64,000 nt of DNA. It comes from Campylobacter aviculae (lineage in GTDB: Bacteria > Campylobacterota > Campylobacteria > Campylobacterales > Campylobacteraceae). Positions within the stretch are counted from its first letter, which is position 1; every line of letters starts with the position of its first letter. Below the pieces are notes generated by a model. It made no database searches. It had not been told where the DNA came from and saw nothing but the letters and a program-made list of their open reading frames with translations. The stretch lies in NCBI RefSeq assembly GCF_005406215.1, contig NZ_NXMA01000006.1, forward strand, positions 1-64,000, in the 5' to 3' direction. The position numbers were made by a program, and so were the translations under genes. Positions 9,862 through 19,098 of the stretch are shown in pieces.

Positions 9862-10639
9862 TATTTTTACGGGTTGTGGAGTTGGTAATTTTATTTCTGA
9901 ATCTAGCGGTAACGCTCAGGTTTATTACCCAAGCAATGATTTTAGAAGCGATCCTAGTTCTTCAGGTGGAAAAGGAACTATGAAGCCTTATACTATCAAT
10001 GGAAAAACTTACTATCCAACTGTTGTTTCTGTTGGGGAAACTGCAGATGGAATTGCAAGTTGGTATGGACCGGGATTTCATGGCAAAAAAACTTCAAATG
10101 GTGAAATTTATGATCAAAATGCATTTACAGCTGCTCACAAGACTTTACCTATGAATACTATTTTAAGAGTGACAAATTTAAATAATAATCGCCAAACAAC
10201 TGTTCGAGTAAATGATCGTGGGCCTTTTGTGAATAATCGTATTATTGATTTATCTAATGCGGCTGCAAAACAAATTGATATGATTCATAGCGGAACAGCA
10301 CCTGTCAGACTTGAAGTAATTGGATTTGGTTCTTCAAATTCTAGCAATGATGTGGTTCATTCTAATGTAAATTATGGCAATGGTGAAGAAATTTCAAATA
10401 ACGGTCAAATTTATGAGGGTGGGAATTTTATGGTTCAAATTGGTGCTTTTAAAAATCCAGAAGGAGCAAAAACTATAGCATCAAGATATAAAACTTATAG
10501 AACTTATTCTTCCACCGTGCGTACTAGTTCCGTAGATGGTTTAAATCGTGTTTTTTTAACTGGATTTAGGAGCGAAGAAGAAGCTCGTGATTTTGCTGCA
10601 AGCGGAGCGTTTTCAGGAGCTTTTATAGTAAGAGAATAA
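9800..10639 (+). CDS. rlpA: RlpA-like septal lipoprotein (DPBB and SPOR domains)
   Basis: RlpA proteins are outer-membrane lipoproteins; in Pseudomonas RlpA is a lytic transglycosylase that acts on denuded glycan strands. The N-terminus has a hydrophobic stretch and a lipobox ending FTGC (Cys27). The double-psi beta-barrel contains GIASWYGPGFHGKKTSNGE and later VNDRGPF. The C-terminal ~70 residues (FMVQIGAF ... FREEE-type segment) form a SPOR domain. The ATG at 9800 has a GGAG site 7-10 bases upstream and lies inside the end of mltD. Confidence 0.9.
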   Translation: MQTLKQLKAILKIIPILSVISIFTGCGVGNFISESSGNAQVYYPSNDFRSDPSSSGGKGTMKPYTINGKTYYPTVVSVGETADGIASWYGPGFHGKKTSNGEIYDQNAFTAAHKTLPMNTILRVTNLNNNRQTTVRVNDRGPFVNNRIIDLSNAAAKQIDMIHSGTAPVRLEVIGFGSSNSSNDVVHSNVNYGNGEEISNNGQIYEGGNFMVQIGAFKNPEGAKTIASRYKTYRTYSSTVRTSSVDGLNRVFLTGFRSEEEARDFAASGAFSGAFIVRE

Positions 10640-10640
10640 A

Positions 10641-11129
10641 ATGATAGAATTGATTTTTTTAGATGTAGATGGTTGTTTAACAGATGGAAAGATCATCTAC
10701 ACTTCAAATGGAAATTTTATCAAAGAATTTAATGTCAAAGATGGTGCAGCAATTGAAGCTTGGATAAGACTCGGAAAAAAGGTCGCAATCATAACTGGTA
10801 GAATTTGTCCGTGTGTTGAAAAAAGAGCTCAGGATTTAAAAATAGATCTTTTATATCAAGGGGTCAAAGATAAATTAACTTGTGCAAAAGAAATTCTATA
10901 CAAGTTAAATCTCAATTTTTCTCAATGTGCTGCAATAGGGGATTATTTTAATGATAAAAATTTACTTGAAAATGTTGGACTTAGTTTTAAGCCAAAAGAT
11001 GCTCATAAGGATTTAAAAGTTGATATTATTTTGGATCATAAGGGCGGAGAAGCTGCTGTAGCAGAAATGATAGAGATTATAATAAAAGAGAATAGCATGC
11101 AGCAAGATTGGGATAAAATTTGGCTATAA
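10641..11129 (+). CDS. kdsC: 3-deoxy-D-manno-octulosonate 8-phosphate phosphatase
   Basis: KdsC removes phosphate from KDO-8-P on the way to CMP-KDO and the lipooligosaccharide core. It is a HAD phosphatase: the DxD nucleophile motif is Asp8/Asp10 in FLDVDGCLTDG, ITGR gives motif II, and GDYFND gives motif III. The length of 162 residues fits the tetrameric KdsC family. It starts one base after rlpA ends and overlaps lptC by 10 bases, so KDO synthesis is coupled to LPS transport genes. Confidence 0.93.
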   Translation: MIELIFLDVDGCLTDGKIIYTSNGNFIKEFNVKDGAAIEAWIRLGKKVAIITGRICPCVEKRAQDLKIDLLYQGVKDKLTCAKEILYKLNLNFSQCAAIGDYFNDKNLLENVGLSFKPKDAHKDLKVDIILDHKGGEAAVAEMIEIIIKENSMQQDWDKIWL

Positions 11130-11635
11130 AAAGTTTCGGCATTCTTATTGCTCTTTTTGTGATAATATTTATAGTTTTATGGATTCAAGATCCGTATTCT
11201 TTAAATATTAAATCTTATTCTTTGAATTTTAAAAATATTGAAGCAAGTCATTTAAAAGCTTATGAATTAAATGAAACTATAATAAAATCTTATTATGAAG
11301 TTGATTCTTGGTCACGTTATATTAATAGGGATGAATTTGACTATTTTACTAATTTTAATTTAGATTTTAATTTAAGTGCTAATAAATTAGAACTTTTTGG
11401 GAAAGACATGAGTAAAATAAAATTTGAAGGCAATGTTACATATTTTGGTTCTAATAATGTTAAATTTATGGCTGATGAAGTAGAATATCAACCTAAAAAC
11501 AAATTTTTAAGCACGGATACGGGTTTTAAAGGTTTGATTAATGGTAGTTTGATTGATGGAAAAAGTTTGCAATATGATATAAAAAATAAAATTTTACAAA
11601 TTCAAGGAGTAAGTGCATGTTTGCAAGAAAAATAA
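11120..11635 (+). CDS. lptC: LPS export protein LptC
   Basis: LptC is the bitopic inner-membrane protein that passes LPS from LptBFG to LptA. One N-terminal transmembrane helix (residues ~5-23) is followed by a beta-rich periplasmic domain with segments such as IKFEGNVTYFG and VKFMADEVEYQP. The start is a TTG at 11120 that overlaps the kdsC end. It is followed by lptA with a 19-base overlap. The order kdsC-lptC-lptA is the conserved LPS transport cluster (Cj0647-Cj0649). Family assignment rests mainly on this context and topology. Confidence 0.82.
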   Translation: MAIKSFGILIALFVIIFIVLWIQDPYSLNIKSYSLNFKNIEASHLKAYELNETIIKSYYEVDSWSRYINRDEFDYFTNFNLDFNLSANKLELFGKDMSKIKFEGNVTYFGSNNVKFMADEVEYQPKNKFLSTDTGFKGLINGSLIDGKSLQYDIKNKILQIQGVSACLQEK

Positions 11636-12078
11636 TTCTAATTTTTATTTGCATAAGTGTATCTTTGGCAACCAAAATTGAAGTCAAGGCTTTAAATTTT
11701 TATTCAGATGAAAATAAAGGAGAAAGCGTACTTAGTGGTAATGTAGAGGTTAAGAGAGGGGACGATATTTTAAATGCTGAAAAGTTGATTATTTATACAG
11801 ATAAAAATCGCAAGCCGATACGTTATGAAGCAATGCAAAATGCTAGTTTTAAGATTAATTTGCGAGGAAAAATTTATCGAGGTAAAGGAGATAAGTTTAT
11901 TTACAACGTAGAAAGTGATGTTTATGAAATTAAAGGAAATGCTTATATTAATGAGCCTGAAAATAACCAAAAGCTTTACGGAGATAGAATTATTGTAGAT
12001 AAAAAGAAAAATATCTATCAAGTTCAGAGCAAAGATAAAAAACCTGCTCGTTTTGTATTCGATTTGAAGCAAAAATGA
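11617..12078 (+). CDS. lptA: LPS-transport periplasmic bridge protein LptA (OstA-like)
   Basis: LptA polymerises into the periplasmic bridge for LPS. A signal peptide (ILIFICISVSLAT) is followed by repeated OstA-type strands, for example GESVLSGNVEVKRGDDILNA and GNAYINEPENNQKLYGD. At 153 residues it has the usual size. AAGGAG precedes the ATG by a normal distance. The stop overlaps the engB start in ATGA form. Confidence 0.85.
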   Translation: MFARKIILIFICISVSLATKIEVKALNFYSDENKGESVLSGNVEVKRGDDILNAEKLIIYTDKNRKPIRYEAMQNASFKINLRGKIYRGKGDKFIYNVESDVYEIKGNAYINEPENNQKLYGDRIIVDKKKNIYQVQSKDKKPARFVFDLKQK

Positions 12079-12677
12079 TTATTAGTGCTCGATTTATCAC
12101 CTCTTTGCCAAAATTTGATGAAAATTTCGCATCTAATTTTAGCGAAGTTGCTTTTTTAGGACGTTCAAATGTCGGAAAGAGTTCTTTAATCAATTCTTTG
12201 TGTAAGCAAAAGAATCTTGCTAAAAGTTCTTCTACTCCCGGTAAAACTCAATTGATTAATTTTTTCGAAATTCTATGTCAAAAAGATGGAAATAAATTCA
12301 ATATTCATTTTATAGATTTGCCCGGTTTTGGTTATGCTAAGGTTTCAAAAAATTTAAAAGAAGAATGGAATATTTATCTAGATGAGTTTTTAAGATTAAG
12401 AACCTCGATAAAACTTTTTATTCATTTGATTGATTCAAGGCATATAAATTTGGAAATTGATTTAAATTTGGATACTTATTTAAAAAGTTTTTTAAGACCC
12501 GATCAAAGAATTTTAAAAGTTTTTACAAAATGCGATAAATTAAATCAGAGCGAGAAGACTAAACTTAAAAATAATTTTAAGGAAGCCATCTTGGTATCCA
12601 ATTTAAATAAAATTGGGTTTGAAAAATTAGAAAACGAAATCATGAATCAGATTTTAGGTTTACAAAGCAATGAATAG
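12075..12677 (+). CDS. engB: Ribosome-biogenesis GTPase EngB/YsxC (YihA)
   Basis: This essential GTPase acts in late large-subunit assembly. G1 is GRSNVGKSS, G3 is DLPGFGYA, and G4 is TKCD. The length is 200 residues, normal for the family. It overlaps lptA by 4 bases and the next gene by 8 bases, as in Cj0650. In many bacteria the gene sits among envelope genes, so its position is not unusual. Confidence 0.94.
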   Translation: MIISARFITSLPKFDENFASNFSEVAFLGRSNVGKSSLINSLCKQKNLAKSSSTPGKTQLINFFEILCQKDGNKFNIHFIDLPGFGYAKVSKNLKEEWNIYLDEFLRLRTSIKLFIHLIDSRHINLEIDLNLDTYLKSFLRPDQRILKVFTKCDKLNQSEKTKLKNNFKEAILVSNLNKIGFEKLENEIMNQILGLQSNE

Positions 12678-13152
12678 TCGTAGAATAAGTATCAATGGTG
12701 GATATATTTTTTTGGCATTTTTTTATATTATATATCAAATTTTAGGATCTGTATTTATATACACTCCATTACTTTATGGAATATTTTTTTGCTATATGTT
12801 TTATCTTTTAGAACAAAATCAAAAAGCTTTTAATAAACTTGATTTTAGGTGGTATTTTTCTTTATTTTTTTTATGTTTTACGGATATAACTTATAATTTT
12901 TTTATTTTTTCATCTTGGTTTGCATTTGGTCTTTTTTATTATGTTTGTGCAGATTGGATTAAAACAAGTTTAAAATTAGGAAAATTTATCCCAGTTGTGC
13001 TTGTATTTTGTGCTTATTTTTTTATTTTCCTTTTGGATTTTATTTTTTCTTATATGAATAATCAAAATTTTAAAATTTTAAATTTTGGCTATTTGATATC
13101 AATTGCAATTGAAAGCTTTTTAGCTTATATATTTTTTAAAGGTAAAATTTGA
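12670..13152 (+). CDS. Polytopic membrane protein, MreD-like by context
   Basis: The protein is 160 residues long and almost entirely hydrophobic, with about five predicted transmembrane helices and an aromatic-rich sequence. There is no catalytic motif. It overlaps engB by 8 bases, and its stop overlaps the start of the PBP2 gene (TGATG). MreD commonly lies directly before mrdA/PBP2, and size and topology fit, so an elongasome role is inferred from position rather than from sequence identity. It matches Cj0651. Confidence 0.6.
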   Translation: MNSRRISINGGYIFLAFFYIIYQILGSVFIYTPLLYGIFFCYMFYLLEQNQKAFNKLDFRWYFSLFFLCFTDITYNFFIFSSWFAFGLFYYVCADWIKTSLKLGKFIPVVLVFCAYFFIFLLDFIFSYMNNQNFKILNFGYLISIAIESFLAYIFFKGKI

Positions 13153-14954
13153 TGCGTATGCGTTTGGTTATTGGATTTATACTTTTATTTTTTATTTTTT
13201 TGTTAAGTCGTTTGTATTATTTAAGTATAAAATCTAATGTTTATTATGAAGAACTTGCTAAACAGAATGCAATTAAAACTCAAGTATTAGCACCAATTCG
13301 CGGGCAAATATCTGATCGCAATGGAACCATTTTAGCTATAAATGATTTAGGATTTAGTATATCTATTAAGCCTTATTTAAGTCTTAAAAAATCTGGTATT
13401 AAAATTTTAGAAAAAGAGTTAAGTAATTTGCAAAGTTTTTTTCCGGATTTAAATATTACAAAATTATCACGACTTTATAAAAGAAATGACTCTTACTATA
13501 ATCAAGATTTTATTCAAGTTGTAGATTTTATTCCTGCAGAAGAAATGATGAAGCATTACTCTGAGTTAAATTTAAATAAAAACATACGTATAGATCCTGC
13601 GGTACAAAGAAAATATCCTTTTGGAAAATTAGCCTCTCATATTATAGGTTATGTTGGAAAAGCAAATTTACAAGATATTAAAGAAAATGAAATTGCCAAA
13701 CTTACAAACTATATTGGAAAAAGTGGCATAGAACGCTACTATAATGATATTTTGCAAGGAGTAAAAGGATTAAGAATATATAAAGCGAATGCTTTAAATC
13801 AAGAGATTGCACAGATTTCTTATTCTTCACCACTTACAAATAGTATAAAATTGACTATTGATATAGAATTGCAAAATTTTTTAACAAGTCTTTTTGAAAG
13901 CAATGCTGGTGCCGCTATTGTTATGGATATTAATGATGGATCTATTTTGGCAGCCGGAAGTTTTCCAGAATATGATCTTAATCCTTTTGTGACAGGAATT
14001 TCTTTTAAGGATTGGGATGAGCTTTCTAATAATCTTGATCATCCTTTTACAAATAAACTGATTAATGGATACTATCCTCCCGGATCTGTTGTTAAAATGG
14101 GAGTAGCTTTAGCCTTTTTAAATTCAGGAAATATTATTCCTTCTACTCAATTTTTTTGTGAGGGTAGTGTAGAACTTGGAGGAAGATTATTTCGTTGTTG
14201 GAATCGATCAGGCCATGGGAATGTGGACTTAAAACATGCTATTAAATCAAGTTGTGATGTATATTTTTACGATGGCGGCTTAAAAGTTGGTATAAATCAA
14301 ATCAGTCAAACTTTATCTCGTATCGGTTTTGGTGCAAAAACTGGAGTTGATTTGCCTAATGAATTTGTTGGTGTTTTACCAAGCAGAGAGTGGAAGATGC
14401 AAAGATATAGGCAAAATTGGTTTCAAGGAGATACTTTAAATACAGCCATAGGACAGGGAAATTTTTTGGCAACTCCTATGCAGATTGCAAGATACACAGC
14501 CCAGATTGCAAAAGGAGAAGAGGTGATACCACATTTTTTACAAAGTATAGAAAATAATAATACTTTTATAGAAAATAAACTACCTCGCAATAATCAAATT
14601 TTTACTTTATTTGAAAAAAGTCAACTTCCTTATATAAGAGATGCTATGTATGCTGTAGCAAATGAGCAAGGAGGAACCGCTTATCGTTATTTGCATAATC
14701 TTGATGTAAAAGTAGCAGCCAAAACGGGAACAGCGCAAGTTGTAGGATTTTCTCAAACGGATCGTAGTAGAGTGGATGAAAAACAATTGCAATATTACAC
14801 AAGATCTCACGCTTGGCTTACTTCTTATGCACCTTATTCTAAGCCACGGTATGTTGTAACTGTTTTACTTGAGCATGGAGGAAGAAGTATTACTTCTGGA
14901 GAAGTGAGTTCAAAAATTTATCAAAAAATGATTAGTTTAGGATATTTTAAATAA
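13152..14954 (+). CDS. mrdA: Penicillin-binding protein 2 (elongation transpeptidase)
   Basis: PBP2 cross-links peptidoglycan during side-wall growth. One N-terminal transmembrane helix (residues ~3-20) is followed by the pedestal domain (APIRGQISDRNG) and the transpeptidase domain. The active-site SxxK is SVVK in YYPPGSVVKMG, the second motif is KSSCD, and the KTG motif is AAKTGTAQ. The length of 600 residues is right for a class B PBP. The ATG at 13152 overlaps the previous stop; a TTG one codon earlier is less likely. The gene ends at a shared terminator. Confidence 0.94.
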   Translation: MRMRLVIGFILLFFIFLLSRLYYLSIKSNVYYEELAKQNAIKTQVLAPIRGQISDRNGTILAINDLGFSISIKPYLSLKKSGIKILEKELSNLQSFFPDLNITKLSRLYKRNDSYYNQDFIQVVDFIPAEEMMKHYSELNLNKNIRIDPAVQRKYPFGKLASHIIGYVGKANLQDIKENEIAKLTNYIGKSGIERYYNDILQGVKGLRIYKANALNQEIAQISYSSPLTNSIKLTIDIELQNFLTSLFESNAGAAIVMDINDGSILAAGSFPEYDLNPFVTGISFKDWDELSNNLDHPFTNKLINGYYPPGSVVKMGVALAFLNSGNIIPSTQFFCEGSVELGGRLFRCWNRSGHGNVDLKHAIKSSCDVYFYDGGLKVGINQISQTLSRIGFGAKTGVDLPNEFVGVLPSREWKMQRYRQNWFQGDTLNTAIGQGNFLATPMQIARYTAQIAKGEEVIPHFLQSIENNNTFIENKLPRNNQIFTLFEKSQLPYIRDAMYAVANEQGGTAYRYLHNLDVKVAAKTGTAQVVGFSQTDRSRVDEKQLQYYTRSHAWLTSYAPYSKPRYVVTVLLEHGGRSITSGEVSSKIYQKMISLGYFK

Positions 14955-15082
14955 TTTTTAGCAGATATAGATTTATTGCATATAAGAAATATACAATTAG
15001 ACTATATAGCAGTTGCATTTTAGGGTAAAATATTTTTATAAATCATATTTAGTGTAAAGTGTGTTAAAAATTTTTATCAATA

Positions 15083-15108
15083 AAGCTATCTTATTTAGAG
15101 GATAGCTT
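15083..15108. terminator. Bidirectional terminator between PBP2 and the aminopeptidase
   Basis: AAGCTATC at 15083-15090 pairs with GATAGCTT at 15101-15108 around a 10-base loop. T-rich tracts follow on both strands. The right arm lies in the last codons of the minus-strand aminopeptidase gene. Confidence 0.75.
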
Positions 15109-16885
15109 TTGTTCTTTTTTCAAGCCAATTTAAGGCTTTTATATGGTTTTTTAATTTAGGAGAAAGTTTTTTAAAAACTTCTTTATGGTAATTATTTAAC
15201 CAAGTTTTTTCTTTTTCATCAAGTAAATTTGTATCAATGCAAGATATTTCAAAAGGACAAAGAGTAACAGGTTTAAAATATAAAAATTCTCCAAAATCAG
15301 TATTTTTAGGATTTTCTACTTTGGTGTGAATAACTAAGTTTTCTAGTCTTATACCCCATTTATTCGCTTTGTAAATTCCTGGTTCTATAGAGGTTAGCAT
15401 TCCTTCTTTAGCCTTTGTTTTTTCAAGTGCAGGGGTAAGATAAGAAAGCACTTGTGGTCCTTCATGAACATTTAAAAAATATCCTACGCCATGCCCTGTA
15501 CCATGTATATAATCTAGTTGTTCTTGCCATAAAGGTGCTCGTGTGATAGCATCAAGCAAGGGCATAGCTATATCTTTTGGAAAAATTGTACTAGAAATAG
15601 CAATATGGGCTTTTAAAACAAGAGTATAATCATGAATTTGTTCTTCATTTGGTTTTCCTATAGGTACAACGCGTGTAATATCTGTTGTGCCATTTTTGTA
15701 TTGCCCGCCAGAATCAATAAGTAAAAGTCCATCTTTTTTAAGGTAGGCAAAACTTTCTTTTGTGGCTTTATAGTGCGGATATGCTGCATTTTCATTAAAA
15801 CCTGCAATAGTTGCAAAACTATCGTTTAGATAGTACTCACTTTGTGCTCTAAATTCTCTAGCTTTAATATCTATATCCAATTCGCTTATTAATTCATTAT
15901 TTTCTATTGCCTCTTCAAGCCAAGCAAAGAATTTGCATAAAGCTACCCCATCTTCTATCATAGCATTTTGTATATGAGTTATTTCTTTAACATTTTTAGT
16001 TGCTTTTAAATGCGTACTTGGATTGATTTCTTCAATAATTTTCACACTTTTATCTAAAGAGTCGATAAGCAGAGCAGTCATTTTTAAGGGTTCAATAAGT
16101 AAATTTGTATTTTGAAGCTTTTTAAGTTCTATAGTAATTTCATCATAATTTTTAAGCCAAATTCCATCTGAATTTAATTTTTTTTCAAGATCAGGGTTGA
16201 TTTTTAAAGAATCAACAAAAAGCAAGGCTTTATCTTCCAATATAAGTAAGTGACTTAAAAATATAGGATTATAATCTACGTCATTACCTCTTAAATTTGT
16301 AAGCCAAGCTATATCATCAAGACTAGAAATTAAATGAGCGTGTGCATTTAAATTTTTCATTTTTTGGCGTACTAATTGTAGCTTTTCATTTCTTAAATGA
16401 GAGCAGTATTGAGATTCGTGTTCGTAGATTTTTTCTTTTGGTAAAGCAGGACGATCATGCCAAAGCGGAGTGATTAAATCAATATGTTTTAAATTAGCTT
16501 TACAAGTTTTCTGCAAATCTTTTTTTAAGGATAAGGGAAAAAGTCTAAAATCAACACCTAAAATTTGATTTTTGTCTAAATTATTTTCTAGCCATTTGGT
16601 AATAGTATTGTTAGCGCCTTGTTTTTGTAAGACTATACTACTACCTTGCAATTCTTTATCCGCTTGAAGCCAATATCTTCCATCTACCCATAAAAAAGCT
16701 TCATTTTGTGTTATAAGTACTGAACCAACAGAACCTGTGAAACCACTTATAAAGGTTTTATTTTTATAGTATTCTGGTAAATATTCGCTTAAATGCGGAT
16801 CTGCGCTTAAAATTAAATAAGCATCTATGTTATTTTTTTGCATCAAGGCTCTAAGATCTAACACTCTTTGTTTGTAAGTATTCAT
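15095..16885 (-). CDS. Xaa-Pro aminopeptidase family (M24B) protein
   Basis: This cytoplasmic metallopeptidase removes N-terminal residues preceding proline. Two creatinase-like N-terminal domains are followed by the pita-bread fold. Metal ligands are visible in LLIDSGGQYKNGTTDITR, GTGHGVGYFLNVHEGP, and a later EPG / RLENL pair. At 596 residues it is the long, three-domain (eukaryote-like) form of aminopeptidase P. Its ATG overlaps the end of the upstream peptide transporter, which suggests that imported peptides are degraded by the coupled gene. It corresponds to Cj0653c. Confidence 0.9.
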   Translation of the reverse strand: MNTYKQRVLDLRALMQKNNIDAYLILSADPHLSEYLPEYYKNKTFISGFTGSVGSVLITQNEAFLWVDGRYWLQADKELQGSSIVLQKQGANNTITKWLENNLDKNQILGVDFRLFPLSLKKDLQKTCKANLKHIDLITPLWHDRPALPKEKIYEHESQYCSHLRNEKLQLVRQKMKNLNAHAHLISSLDDIAWLTNLRGNDVDYNPIFLSHLLILEDKALLFVDSLKINPDLEKKLNSDGIWLKNYDEITIELKKLQNTNLLIEPLKMTALLIDSLDKSVKIIEEINPSTHLKATKNVKEITHIQNAMIEDGVALCKFFAWLEEAIENNELISELDIDIKAREFRAQSEYYLNDSFATIAGFNENAAYPHYKATKESFAYLKKDGLLLIDSGGQYKNGTTDITRVVPIGKPNEEQIHDYTLVLKAHIAISSTIFPKDIAMPLLDAITRAPLWQEQLDYIHGTGHGVGYFLNVHEGPQVLSYLTPALEKTKAKEGMLTSIEPGIYKANKWGIRLENLVIHTKVENPKNTDFGEFLYFKPVTLCPFEISCIDTNLLDEKEKTWLNNYHKEVFKKLSPKLKNHIKALNWLEKRTKAIL

Positions 16886-18450
16886 TTTTTTCCTTTATTG
16901 TTTTTTAACATTTTATTGATAGATTTTTTAAGTATAAATAAAACTATGGCAGCACCAAGTAATATCCACATACATTCTAAAAATAAATTCGGCAAATAAG
17001 CTATATTTTCTTCGCTTGCTTCTCCACCTATAAATCCAGCTAAAGCATTGCCAAGAGCACTTGCCACAAACCAAAGTCCCATAACTTGAGATTTGATTAG
17101 TTCGGGTGCAATTTTTGTCATTATAGAAAGTCCTACAGGTGAAAGACAAAGCTCTCCTAAAACTAGGAGCAAGAAACTACTTACAAGCCACCAAGGTGAA
17201 ACTAAAATTATTTGCGATGAATTTTCTAAGCTTGTTTTTAAAGAATCAGCACCACCATTTAAATTGATCGCATAATTTGAAGCTAAAGCCATTACTAGAA
17301 ATGCTAAAGCTGCACCAAAAAGTCCCAATGCAAATTTAACAATAGATGAAATCTCTTTATTGTTTTTAGCACAATAGGTCCATATAAAGGTACTTAAGGG
17401 TGCAAAAAGGATAACAAATAAGCCTCCAAAGGATTGAAACCATACTACAGGGAATTCATAATTAAATAAGGTTTTATTTGTTAATTTTTCGGCAAAAAAA
17501 TTAAAAGAAGTATATTGTTGTTCATATACCGACCAAAATAATGCAGCAGCAAAAAATAAAACAACAAAAACAATTAAATTTCTTTTTTCTTCTATTCTTA
17601 AAGAGGTAAAAGTAAAAAGATATAAAAAATAAATTGCAGCACAAGCTAAAATAATTAAAATAATATTTTTATTGATAACTCTTGCATCTAATTTTATAAA
17701 ACCATTGAAGAGTAGAAATATAGCCCCAATTAAGATAATACTTGATATAACGATAATATAAAAAGCGTTTTTGTTCTTTTTGCTAGGTTTGTCCCAAGTA
17801 GCTTCTATACCAACGTGTTTGTCAAATTCTTTTAAATCGGGTATGGTTTTGAAATAGAAAATAATTACGGCTAAAAGCATACCGATACCACCTGCACCAA
17901 AACCAAAATGCCAACCATATTCTTTTTGTAAAAACCCACAAATTATAGGAGCAATAAAAGCACCAAAATTAAAGCACATATAAAAAAGCGTAAAACCAGA
18001 GTCGCGTCTTGTATCGTCTTTTTTATAAAGCATACCAACCATTACAGAGGCACAGGTTTTAAAAAGTCCTGTTCCTATAACTAAAAATAGCATACCAATA
18101 AAAATCATTTTATCATCAAAATAAGAAAATGCTATGCACAAGTGTCCAAAAGCTATTATTAAAGCGCCAATTAAAATAGCTTTTTTTTGACCTAAATAAT
18201 TATCCGCGAGCCATCCACCTGGTAAAACAGAGAGATATAAGCAACTTGCGAAAATTCCCATGATTGCACTTGCTTCTTCTGGTTTTAAATTCATACCCTT
18301 TTTTTCTAAACTTGCAATCATAAAGAGATAAAATAAGGGGCGAACTCCATAAAAAGAAAACCTTTCCCAAAGTTCAGTAAATGAAAGACTAAAGAGTGGT
18401 TTTGGGTGTCCGAAAAAGGAGGTGTCTAAATTATTTACACTTTTACCCAT
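16882..18450 (-). CDS. Proton-dependent di-/tripeptide transporter (POT family)
   Basis: POT/PTR transporters import di- and tripeptides with protons. The family motif ExxERFxxYG appears as ELWERFSFYG at residues ~26-35. About 12-14 transmembrane helices can be traced over 522 residues. A strong ribosome-binding site (AAGGAGGG) precedes the ATG. The overlap with the aminopeptidase gene makes a two-gene peptide-use operon. It corresponds to Cj0654c; some C. jejuni strains carry this gene in an interrupted form, but here it is intact. Confidence 0.9.
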   Translation of the reverse strand: MGKSVNNLDTSFFGHPKPLFSLSFTELWERFSFYGVRPLFYLFMIASLEKKGMNLKPEEASAIMGIFASCLYLSVLPGGWLADNYLGQKKAILIGALIIAFGHLCIAFSYFDDKMIFIGMLFLVIGTGLFKTCASVMVGMLYKKDDTRRDSGFTLFYMCFNFGAFIAPIICGFLQKEYGWHFGFGAGGIGMLLAVIIFYFKTIPDLKEFDKHVGIEATWDKPSKKNKNAFYIIVISSIILIGAIFLLFNGFIKLDARVINKNIILIILACAAIYFLYLFTFTSLRIEEKRNLIVFVVLFFAAALFWSVYEQQYTSFNFFAEKLTNKTLFNYEFPVVWFQSFGGLFVILFAPLSTFIWTYCAKNNKEISSIVKFALGLFGAALAFLVMALASNYAINLNGGADSLKTSLENSSQIILVSPWWLVSSFLLLVLGELCLSPVGLSIMTKIAPELIKSQVMGLWFVASALGNALAGFIGGEASEENIAYLPNLFLECMWILLGAAIVLFILKKSINKMLKNNKGKK

Positions 18451-18543
18451 TTTCCCTCCTTAAAGTTATAATTATAAACATTATATCAGGAGAATTAAAA
18501 TTTATGTATATTTTTGTAATATTTTTGTAAATTTGTTACTTTT

Positions 18544-19098
18544 TTACAGCAATAAAAAAGAAATATTAAGATTTAATTCTAGGTTTAAAGAATTTATATT
18601 TTGCATTTCAATGATGTTAAATTGGTAATAAAAATTTGAATTTTCTAAATCTTTTATAAAAGATAATAAAGCGTGAAAATTCCCATAGGATTCAACAAAT
18701 AATTTGTAGTTATTTAGTCGATTTTTCTGAATATTTGTCATTTGGGTAATATTTTTAATATTGATTTTATTTTTGGATGCAAGCACCTCAATATTTTTTA
18801 AATATTGATCGTATTTTTTTTGAAATAGAACTAGGTATTGTTCATAAACTAGTGTTTTGTTTTGAATTTGGTGTAGTGTTTGATTTAATTTTTGTATTTT
18901 TTGTTCTAAATTTTGATTTATAGATCGTTCTTTTTCTATATTAACACTATGAATGAAAATATTATGATTGAAAAAGAAACTTGAAGCTAAATAATTCATT
19001 TTAAAGGCTAAAAATACAGCCATCAATACTACAATTATAGCAATAAGAAGCTTTTCTCTTGAGTTTAAATTTTCTAAAAAAAATTCTATTTTATCCAT
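18544..19098 (-). CDS. PilO/GspM-like bitopic membrane protein
   Basis: The protein has 184 residues. A short cytoplasmic N-terminus (with NSREKLLIAIIV) leads into one transmembrane helix at ~15-33, then a coiled coil (~50-100) and a small periplasmic alpha/beta domain. This topology is that of PilO/GspM of type IV pilus and type II secretion platforms. Its start overlaps the preceding GspL-like gene by 8 bases. No catalytic motif is visible. The role in DNA uptake or secretion is inferred. Confidence 0.55.
   Translation of the reverse strand: MDKIEFFLENLNSREKLLIAIIVVLMAVFLAFKMNYLASSFFFNHNIFIHSVNIEKERSINQNLEQKIQKLNQTLHQIQNKTLVYEQYLVLFQKKYDQYLKNIEVLASKNKINIKNITQMTNIQKNRLNNYKLFVESYGNFHALLSFIKDLENSNFYYQFNIIEMQNINSLNLELNLNISFLLL

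Noticed and set aside
14955-15082. Possible small RNA between PBP2 and the aminopeptidase
   Set aside because: A weak -10-like box (GGTAAAAT) precedes the terminator hairpin, but no conserved structure or clear -35 region supports a separate transcript.
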